DNA of 6,417 nucleotides. It comes from Spirochaetaceae bacterium (GTDB lineage Bacteria > Spirochaetota > Spirochaetia > SZUA-6 > Fen-1364). A model generated the notes under the pieces. That model was not told where the DNA came from. It saw only the letters and a list, made by a program, of their open reading frames with translations, and ran no database searches. Position numbers and translations under genes: made by a program. Below, one piece after another: positions 1 through 5,799 of this stretch; position 1 is the first letter of the stretch, and every line of letters starts with the position of its first letter. Location of the stretch: the NCBI GenBank assembly GCA_003141795.1, contig PLNO01000236.1:15554-21970 (forward strand), given 5' to 3'.

Positions 1-802
1 CGGGCGTGAGGGAGCGCCCCCGCAGCGCGAGCACCGCGGACAGGCGTGACACCGCTTCCACGTTTCCCGTGTCCGGGAACATGAGGGTGGCGCGCAACCC
101 CATCCGGACGATCGTCTCGGGCAGGGAGGGGAGGAGCTGCGCCGTAACGGGGAGGATTTTCTGGATATACGAATCCTGCAACGCCGTGAAGCCCACGTCC
201 TTGTCCACGGTCTGGCCGGGCGTCGTATGCAGATACGCCGCGGGGCGCAGGAGGACCACGATGCGTTCCAGGTCGATGAGCTCGGCTGCCGAAAGTGCGA
301 GCCGCTGGACGCGGGCAATTTCGCCGTAGATGTATTTCTTTCGCTCGAGTGTCTGAGGGATATACTTCTCGATGATGTCTGACCATACCGCCGCAAACGA
401 GCCGGCCAGGGCGGCGCGCGCAATGGGATGCCGCGCTGCCCGGGTGAGAAGGGACACGAGCTCGTCGCGCGTGCGTGTCGGGGGCTGTCGGCCTCCGGTC
501 ATCCGGGGGAAGAAGGTGAGCCCGAGCCGCGAACCGGCAAGGGAAGCGACCTCGGCGACGAACAGCCTGTCGGATTCGCCGCGCAATGCGGCGGCGATCT
601 GCGCGGCGGGCTCCCGCCAACCCCGGCTGACGTCCATGCCCAGCGATGCGAATACGGGCTGCAGCTGCGGGCCGTTCGCGCGCAGGAATTGCAGCGCCTG
701 CTCTTCCTTCTGGAGCGCGGGAAGCCGCCGGAGGGCAGGGGTCTCCATGAGTCGGGAGGCAAATCGTGTCATAGACTCGGTGCGAGCTTCCACTAAACTC
801 AT
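1..802 (-). CDS. Uncharacterised, probably cytoplasmic helical protein (3' end missing)
   Basis: This reading frame begins at an ATG at 802-800 and stays open to the left edge, giving 267 codons (MSLVEARTESMTRF...LRGRSLTP) without a stop; the C-terminus lies outside the window. I do not recognise the family. There is no signal peptide and no membrane-spanning segment. The composition is rich in Ala, Leu, Arg and Glu with few Gly, and hydrophobic residues recur at helical spacing (for example around residues 127-140 and 161-172), so a soluble, mostly alpha-helical protein is likely. No Cys was seen in the visible part. A basic/aromatic patch, ERKKYIYGEIARVQRL (153-168), is the most distinctive stretch. 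Met11 (772) is an alternative start; neither start has a good Shine-Dalgarno sequence. The gene is divergent from the giant exported protein gene, with 39 bases between their starts. That the frame is real is supported by its protein-like composition over 267 codons; the plus-strand frames opposite look like Arg/Ser/Pro-rich shadows. Confidence 0.8.
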   Translation of the reverse strand, partial: MSLVEARTESMTRFASRLMETPALRRLPALQKEEQALQFLRANGPQLQPVFASLGMDVSRGWREPAAQIAAALRGESDRLFVAEVASLAGSRLGLTFFPRMTGGRQPPTRTRDELVSLLTRAARHPIARAALAGSFAAVWSDIIEKYIPQTLERKKYIYGEIARVQRLALSAAELIDLERIVVLLRPAAYLHTTPGQTVDKDVGFTALQDSYIQKILPVTAQLLPSLPETIVRMGLRATLMFPDTGNVEAVSRLSAVLALRGRSLTP

Positions 803-841
803 TTTCGGCCCGGACAAGCATTTACATGAACGGCGGTTCCG
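803..841. promoter_or_regulatory. Divergent intergenic gap with only weak promoter-like matches
   Basis: Only 39 bases separate the two divergent starts, too few for two separate full promoters, so at least one promoter must lie inside the opposite gene. For the plus gene the best match I see is TAGACT (772-777), 16 bases, TAAACT (794-799), four of six consensus bases in each box. For the minus gene a weak TGTAAA lies on the minus strand near 821-826 with a poor -35 region. No clear operator palindrome is visible. These are by-eye matches and could be chance. Confidence 0.25.
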
Positions 842-3800
842 GTGAATACTATCGGCGACATGGCGCGAGTCCGTGCCGTATTCATCCTGACGCTGCTCGC
901 CGCAACACTCGCCATGAGGCCGGAGTCCGGCTTTGCCGACGCCATCACCGTACCCGTTCCCGAGGCGCCAACGACGATCTTTGCGACCAAGCTGGGATCG
1001 GCGGACGTTTCCCTCAGCCTGCTGGGCTCGTGGACGGCAGGCCTTTCCTTCGGAACGGGGATCCTCCTCGCCCCGGGCCTTCCCGTGCAGCTCCTCGATT
1101 CCTTCCCGGCGCTGGATACAGGCTTCATCTTCAGCCAGACCCCTGACATCACCGTCTCCCTCGACCTCCTGAAGCACTACTTCCTCGACGTTTCCATACT
1201 GGGGAGCTTCTCCGACAATTCCCTCCAGATGGGCTACCGGGGGGGCTCCGATGAGGTCCTTCATTCCCTCATCCTGGGAACGAAGGGCGTGACGATCGCT
1301 CCCAGCACGTTCCTCCAGGTCCCGGACCAGCCCACGGGATCCATCGGCGCATCGGCGGAGCTCGTTTCGGGCTCCTCCACGAACGACCTCCTGCTCCGCT
1401 GGGATGCGGCCCCGAGAAAGACCAAGACGTTCGTCGGCAAGCACGAGCTGGTCGAGCAGGAGCTCACCCTCGACTCGTATACGAAGGGGATGTACTTCTT
1501 TCTCCCGGACGTCGGGATCGATACGGGATCGCTGAAAGTCTACATCGAGGACCCGAACGGCACCCTCTCCTCATCGGAGAGCCCCTCCCGCAAGTACCGG
1601 CTGGCAACGTACGACGACGTGATCCTGGATTCCGTGAACGGGCTCGTCACGCTGCGCAACGCGCTGAAGGGCAGGGTTCTGGTCTACTATACGAAGGGTT
1701 CTCCCGTCGGCACTCTGAGCAATGGTGGCACGCTGCCCGCATTGCTGTCGGCATTTGTGCGCGATGTATCATCCACAACCCCTTTTAGCTGGGGCATGGC
1801 CACATATCTCGGCCAGACCATGTCCACGCGCAAGGTGACTCTCCCCGGCGTGGGTGACGCTCTCCTCCTCTGGCAGCCGGGGGACAACTCCCCCTTCGAG
1901 ATCGACAACTCCTATGCTTTCACCTCGACCCCGCCGTCGGACGTGTCGCAGATCTCGATCACGCTGAGCAAGAAGGACGTTTCGGCGACGCTCCCGACGA
2001 ACGTCGTCTTCCAGAGCATCCCCGTTGACAAGAGGTTCACCGCCTTGCAGAGCCTCACGAGCAGGACCTTCGGCAACTTCTACCCGTTCCCCGACACGAG
2101 CGGGCTCCTCTACGGACCTGACAGGGACTCGTTGTCCGGATCGCTCGGATACAAGATTTTCGCCCAGTTCCTCACGCCCGTGGATGCCCTCGTGCTCGAG
2201 GCGAACATCGTGCCGGGCTCCGTGCAGGTGACGGTGAACGGCATGAGCACCACGCGCTTCGAGGTCGATGCCGCATCGGGAAAGCTCACGCTCCTGGATG
2301 ACGTGCTGCCGACCGACAGGATCGTCGTCACCTACGAGAAGGTCGATTCCAGCTCGACGGGCGGGGACCTCGTGTTCGCGTGGCGGGACACGATCCCCCT
2401 GGCTGACTGGGCAACCCTCAGCTTCGCGACAGGCATCCGCTGGAACGCCTTTTCGGCGACCTACTCCCAGCAGGCGTACGCGAAATCGGGCACCTTGATC
2501 GCCGAGGCGGGCATCTCGGGGAAGACCGACACGATCTCGTATTCGGCGGAGGCTGCCGTCTCGTACACGAACCCCGACACGACGGGAATCCTGCGGCTCT
2601 TCGGCATGGAGGGTGACTCCACGAGCATCAGCCTCTCGGAAGAGTACGCGTACCCGGCGAGTCTGCCGGATCCTGCGCAGATGCTGATTGAGACTGGAAT
2701 CTCGGGCCTGGGCTTGAATCAGGCGAACCGCGGCTATCTCTACTACCGGGATTATCGAACCTATGACGTGCTGGGAAACGCGACGCTGCACCCCATCGAG
2801 CTGTCGCCTGCGCCGGACCGGACCGCTTACGCAACGAACGGCCGCATGGGGCCCTACAACGTGACGGGGAGCAATGGAAACATCAGCGCTCAGAGCCTCG
2901 TGATGGAGTACGAGCTTTCCGCATCGAATCCCTGGGTGGGGACGCAGCTCCCCGTTTCCTCCGGGACCGACGTCGACCTGTCCGGCGCCCGATCCCTGAC
3001 CGTGCGGCTCAGAGGCGTGGGCATCAGCGGCGCCGTCAACGTGTACGTCCAGATAGGGAGCATCTCGGAGGATCTCGACGATTCGCATACCCTGAAAGCT
3101 GAAGCCTCGACTACGGACACCGGTTTTCCCTTCTATGACGCGGCGCATTCGGCCACCTTGAAGGTCGGCGCCGGCCCGAAGCTGGAGGGGAACGCGATCC
3201 TCGACTCCGAGGACAGGAACGCGAACGAGATCCTCGACTATGAGGATGCGACCCGCGTGGTGACGAAGACCGACGCGACGAACCTCAGCTTCAACGCCGA
3301 CACGAGCTGGACGAGCGTCACGTTGAGCCTGTCGGACGCCGATCGGGCAATGCTCCTGAAAGCGCGCGGCGTGCGGATCATCATCTATAGCGCTACCGCG
3401 GCCACCGGCAAGATCCTCATCGATTCCATAAGCATCCAGGGCACGCCGTTCGCCCTGGGTGCCTCGGCTGACAGGACGAAAACTACCGTCAGACAGGTCG
3501 CCGAGTACCTTTCCGCAAATGATCCCGGCTCGACGAACAGGCTCGATCAGAAGTTCAGCTCCACCTATACGCTGTTCCATCCCAGCGGAGATACCAACGA
3601 GGTGCTCGAGGTCCTGGATACGGCGACAACGAGCACCGGATATGCAGTGAAGGGCTACCTCACCAACAGCTCGGGTGGCACTACCTACAGCACCGGCGGG
3701 ATCCAGTACCAGACCATCGTGTCCTACGTACGGAGCACGAAAGCAGGCCTGTATAGTTTTTCGATGGCGGATGCAACGGGTGTCAGGATCAAGTGGAGCC

Positions 3801-5734
3801 TGACCCTCGCCGCGGACAATACATGGCACGAGGTGAAGGTCCACCGGGACGGCTCCACGGTGACCGTGGACGGTACCACCGTGGGTGCGCCCACGCAGTT
3901 CGACGCCTCCTACGGAGACCTCGTCTCCCTCCAGGTGGACGTCCCCACGGGCGCTGCAGGGACGGCCCTCTACCTTGACGAGGTCTATGCCACCGACCCG
4001 CTTGGCTCCGTCGGCGCGGCGTTCGTCGGGAACATCTCGGCGAAGTTCCCCGGCGTGATCCTCAGTGCGGGGAGCGTGCCGCTCCTCTCCAACGTCACGA
4101 TCCGCCAGGATGTGGCCCTGTACTCGGCGGGGTTCTCCTCCCTCTATGGCACACCGGCGTCGGCCGAGGACCTCTCCTCCCGCACGCACGCAGAGGGGGA
4201 GGTCCTCTTCACGCGGGCGGCCGTGGACGTCACGCTGCGCGATTCCGGTGGCAGTTTCACCGCCTATGGATCGCACAAGCTCACCTTCCCGAGCGTGGCA
4301 TCGCCGGTCGCAGTCACCGATGCATTCTCGCTGACGAATACCGGCGGCTTTTCCCGTGAGAATCTTCTCACGCTCAGCGCCGGATCCTTCATGGCACTGA
4401 CCGTGGACTCGACGGCCAACGCATCGCCCGATGAAACCGATTCGACCGGGCTCCTCACCCAGACGTGGCAGGCGGCGCTCTCTCTGAACCCTCTGGCCCC
4501 TCTCACGCTGAGCTCGCTCGCCACCCTGTCGCAGGCGGTCACCGGCTATTCGCTCCCACAGGATTGGTACGGCGCCCGCTGGGCGCGGGAGTCGCAGCTC
4601 CTCCTGCCGTGGCAGGGCGGGACCGACTCGGTGCGAAAGGAATCGCTGGACGTGAAGGCGGGGCTTCCCGCAGCCCCCGTCGGCTTCAACGCCGAGGCCT
4701 CGGCGAGCGTCGCGGGGTCCACCTACACGACGGCCGGTTTCACGCAGGAGAGCGATGCGTCGATGTCCCTCTCCCTCATCATGAAGCTCGGCCAACCCGA
4801 AACGTCCGACACGAGCCTCAGCCTCTCCTATGGGCGCGCCCTCACCCTCATTTCCACGCCGGCCGCGGGGGAGCGTTTCATCGCCGAGACCGGTGAGCTG
4901 GCGCGGCTGCTCTCCTTGCAGGGCTACATGCTGCAGAACGTGCCGCTCCTGGAAATCTTCACGGACAACTCTTCCGCGATCCTTCCCGCGTGGAGCTCGG
5001 TGAGCCAGGGCACCTACGCGCCGTCCCTCTCCGTGTCGCTGCAGCGTGGCTACGGCTCGAACCTCATCGATCTCCTTATCCCTTCGAGCGTCGAGATTGC
5101 CGTGGGACAGGAGCTCGAGAAGACCTCCGACCTTTCGCAAACACTCGCCTTCATCAGGCCCAAAACCACCACGCGTGCGGTGAATCTCTTCGGCAGCCTT
5201 GGTGCGTATCCGCTTTTCCCGATGGTGCGCACCGATGAATACAGCGTGAGCCTCAGCGGCTCGCTCGACGGAAGTCCCACCGCCTCCCCGATACTGTCCA
5301 CGCTCTCCCTCGAGGCGCTTGCAACCCTCACCGGGCTCGAGGAGCAGGAGCTCACGTTCGTGAACACGATGAAGCGCACTGAATCCACCACGGTGGCCAA
5401 TTCGGTGGTGTTCTCCAACGACACGCAGGCGCTCTTCAACTGGAAGGTGAAGCCGTCAGGGGGCGTGCCGCTGTGGCTCGTTCCGCCCGACATCGCAGCC
5501 ACCGGGCATTTCGAGCACGCGGAGAGCGCCGAGCTGACGCTCGGCTACCAGGATACCGGCACGTATTCCCCTCTGACGCTCGTTCTCGGACATTCGACAT
5601 CCCTTGTTTTCGGAGAGCATGGCACCATCAAAGCGAGCCTGAATCTCGGGATGAATGCTGAAAATCTCGGCGTAACGGGGTATGCTTGGCGTTTCGCCGT
5701 CCGCGCGGCGCTGGAAGCCAAGTTGACATTCTAA
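842..5734 (+). CDS. Giant exported beta-rich surface/outer-membrane protein, SprA-like in layout (1630 aa)
   Basis: The frame runs from GTG (842) to TAA (5732-5734). An in-frame ATG at 860 (Met7) is the better start for the signal peptide: MARVR, then the hydrophobic stretch AVFILTLLAATLA, with likely cleavage after GFA (residue 32). Neither start has a strong ribosome binding site. The mature protein is rich in Ser, Thr, Leu, Ala and Gly, and I found no Cys in it. Visible parts in order: an N-terminal beta region (33-196), a small beta module (229-285) and a second copy (459-501), a carbohydrate-binding-like jelly roll (about 700-867) split by an EF-hand-like loop (791-802), a second jelly-roll-like region (about 890-1052), and a C-terminal region of alternating strands ending ...RAALEAKLTF, as outer-membrane barrels often do. 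The likely location is the outer membrane or cell surface. The layout recalls SprA-type giant translocon proteins, but this is inference; a large adhesin or envelope scaffold is equally possible. Function unknown. Confidence 0.9.
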   Translation: MNTIGDMARVRAVFILTLLAATLAMRPESGFADAITVPVPEAPTTIFATKLGSADVSLSLLGSWTAGLSFGTGILLAPGLPVQLLDSFPALDTGFIFSQTPDITVSLDLLKHYFLDVSILGSFSDNSLQMGYRGGSDEVLHSLILGTKGVTIAPSTFLQVPDQPTGSIGASAELVSGSSTNDLLLRWDAAPRKTKTFVGKHELVEQELTLDSYTKGMYFFLPDVGIDTGSLKVYIEDPNGTLSSSESPSRKYRLATYDDVILDSVNGLVTLRNALKGRVLVYYTKGSPVGTLSNGGTLPALLSAFVRDVSSTTPFSWGMATYLGQTMSTRKVTLPGVGDALLLWQPGDNSPFEIDNSYAFTSTPPSDVSQISITLSKKDVSATLPTNVVFQSIPVDKRFTALQSLTSRTFGNFYPFPDTSGLLYGPDRDSLSGSLGYKIFAQFLTPVDALVLEANIVPGSVQVTVNGMSTTRFEVDAASGKLTLLDDVLPTDRIVVTYEKVDSSSTGGDLVFAWRDTIPLADWATLSFATGIRWNAFSATYSQQAYAKSGTLIAEAGISGKTDTISYSAEAAVSYTNPDTTGILRLFGMEGDSTSISLSEEYAYPASLPDPAQMLIETGISGLGLNQANRGYLYYRDYRTYDVLGNATLHPIELSPAPDRTAYATNGRMGPYNVTGSNGNISAQSLVMEYELSASNPWVGTQLPVSSGTDVDLSGARSLTVRLRGVGISGAVNVYVQIGSISEDLDDSHTLKAEASTTDTGFPFYDAAHSATLKVGAGPKLEGNAILDSEDRNANEILDYEDATRVVTKTDATNLSFNADTSWTSVTLSLSDADRAMLLKARGVRIIIYSATAATGKILIDSISIQGTPFALGASADRTKTTVRQVAEYLSANDPGSTNRLDQKFSSTYTLFHPSGDTNEVLEVLDTATTSTGYAVKGYLTNSSGGTTYSTGGIQYQTIVSYVRSTKAGLYSFSMADATGVRIKWSLTLAADNTWHEVKVHRDGSTVTVDGTTVGAPTQFDASYGDLVSLQVDVPTGAAGTALYLDEVYATDPLGSVGAAFVGNISAKFPGVILSAGSVPLLSNVTIRQDVALYSAGFSSLYGTPASAEDLSSRTHAEGEVLFTRAAVDVTLRDSGGSFTAYGSHKLTFPSVASPVAVTDAFSLTNTGGFSRENLLTLSAGSFMALTVDSTANASPDETDSTGLLTQTWQAALSLNPLAPLTLSSLATLSQAVTGYSLPQDWYGARWARESQLLLPWQGGTDSVRKESLDVKAGLPAAPVGFNAEASASVAGSTYTTAGFTQESDASMSLSLIMKLGQPETSDTSLSLSYGRALTLISTPAAGERFIAETGELARLLSLQGYMLQNVPLLEIFTDNSSAILPAWSSVSQGTYAPSLSVSLQRGYGSNLIDLLIPSSVEIAVGQELEKTSDLSQTLAFIRPKTTTRAVNLFGSLGAYPLFPMVRTDEYSVSLSGSLDGSPTASPILSTLSLEALATLTGLEEQELTFVNTMKRTESTTVANSVVFSNDTQALFNWKVKPSGGVPLWLVPPDIAATGHFEHAESAELTLGYQDTGTYSPLTLVLGHSTSLVFGEHGTIKASLNLGMNAENLGVTGYAWRFAVRAALEAKLTF
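860..937 (+). other. Signal peptide of the giant protein
   Basis: Residues 7-32 form a classical Sec signal: the basic start MARVR, a hydrophobic core AVFILTLLAATLA, then a polar stretch ending GFA before DAITV. Cleavage after Ala32 is the best guess; Ala24 or Ala34 are alternatives. There is no Cys, so it is not a lipoprotein. Its position favours translation from Met7 over the GTG six codons upstream. Confidence 0.75.
1526..1696 (+). other. Beta module, copy 1, in the giant protein
   Basis: Residues 229-285 read GSLKVYIEDPNG, a Ser-rich loop, then ILDSVNGLVTLRN and GRVLVYYTKG. The pattern (strand, turn, 'D..nG.vtL', then a basic residue and 'V.V.Y.K') returns at residues 459-501. It resembles short all-beta extracellular modules found in giant surface proteins. 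The fold call is inference. Confidence 0.45.
2216..2344 (+). other. Beta module, copy 2, in the giant protein
   Basis: Residues 459-501 read GSVQVTVNG, then FEVDAASGKLTLLDD and DRIVVTYEKV. It matches copy 1 in order and spacing: 'GS(L/V)(K/Q)V', a 'D..(N/S)G.(V/L)TL' hairpin, and the closing 'R(V/I).V.Y.K'. Copy 2 is about 14 residues shorter because it lacks the Ser-rich loop. Confidence 0.45.
2993..3442 (+). other. Carbohydrate-binding-like jelly roll split by an acidic loop
   Basis: Residues 718-867 begin with SLTVRLRGVG and VNVYVQIGSISEDLDDS and end with WTSVTLSLSDADR (W823), ARGVRIIIYSA and GKILIDSISIQG. This order (radical-like 'LtvrlrG', 'W..v.lsLsd', 'vriiIys', 'G.i.IDsI.i.G') is typical of galactose-binding/CBM-like jelly rolls. 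About 75 residues between the halves, holding the EF-hand-like loop, are an insertion relative to a plain domain. The 'G.ISED' motif followed by an Asp-rich segment is also seen in SprA-type proteins. Ligand unknown. Confidence 0.45.
3212..3247 (+). other. EF-hand-like acidic loop (possible calcium site)
   Basis: Residues 791-802 read DRNANEILDYED. Acidic or Asn side chains fall at loop positions 1, 3, 5, 9 and 12, with Ile at 7 or 8, as in an EF-hand or dockerin-type calcium loop. Position 6 is Glu instead of the usual Gly, so it is an imperfect match. A second acidic run, LDSED, lies just before it. Confidence 0.4.
3509..4000 (+). other. Second jelly-roll-like (ConA/laminin-G-like) segment
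   Basis: About residues 890-1053 hold FSSTYTLFHPSGD, then several strands, then WHEVKVHRDGSTVTVDGTTVG (W995 onward) and LYLDEVYATDP. The 'tW+.v.v.rdGs.vtvdG..vg' hairpin followed by a closing 'lylDevy' strand is the usual signature of lectin-like sandwich domains that bind sugars or proteins. Boundaries are approximate and the family is not assigned. Confidence 0.4.
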
Positions 5735-5751
5735 CAATGGGGAGATAGTTT
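5723..5751 (+). promoter_or_regulatory. Possible upstream promoter with perfect -35, weak -10
   Basis: TTGACA (5723-5728) is a perfect sigma-70 -35 hexamer and lies over the last codons of the giant gene. Seventeen bases downstream is TAGTTT (5746-5751), only three of six bases of a -10. The -35 match also encodes Leu-Thr of the conserved-looking C-terminus, so it may be coincidental. Confidence 0.25.
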
Positions 5752-5768
5752 TACGTCCATGCTGGGTA

Positions 5769-5774
5769 TATAAT
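5769..5774 (+). promoter_or_regulatory. Consensus -10 box (TATAAT) for the downstream gene
   Basis: TATAAT lies 25 bases before the ATG of the next gene, in an AT-rich patch of an otherwise GC-rich sequence. Transcription would start near 5781, giving a leader of roughly 20 bases. No good -35 box sits at 16-18 bases (TAGTTT at 17), so it may need an activator or be read by a sigma factor with weak -35 needs. Confidence 0.5.
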
Positions 5775-5787
5775 TACTCCAGGTTTC

Positions 5788-5795
5788 AAGGAGGT
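5788..5795 (+). promoter_or_regulatory. Strong Shine-Dalgarno sequence
   Basis: AAGGAGGT matches the usual 16S rRNA anti-Shine-Dalgarno over eight bases, with GGAGG ending five bases before the ATG at 5800. It fixes the start of the downstream gene and points to high translation, unlike the poor site of the giant gene. Confidence 0.85.
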
Positions 5796-5799
5796 TCCC

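Noticed and set aside
372..845. 157-codon plus-strand open frame across the left part of the window
   Set aside because: It lies opposite the minus-strand gene, its product is Arg/Ser/Ala-rich with no coherent domain, and the minus frame is longer, reaches the edge and has a more protein-like composition.
826..1146. ATG at 826 as the start of another plus-strand gene (106 codons)
   Set aside because: It is out of frame with the giant protein, and its product is Arg/Pro-rich and low in coherence; the overlapping frame carries the signal peptide.
1769..5140. 1123-codon minus-strand open frame as a gene
   Set aside because: Its Arg/Gly/His/Val-rich translation lacks strands, helices or motifs and begins at a TTG without ribosome binding site; it is the codon-aligned shadow of the giant gene. 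Kept only as a codon-use observation.
5735..5768. Transcription terminator after the giant gene
   Set aside because: I looked for a GC-rich hairpin followed by T residues and found none; the single TTTT run near 5749 has no stem before it.
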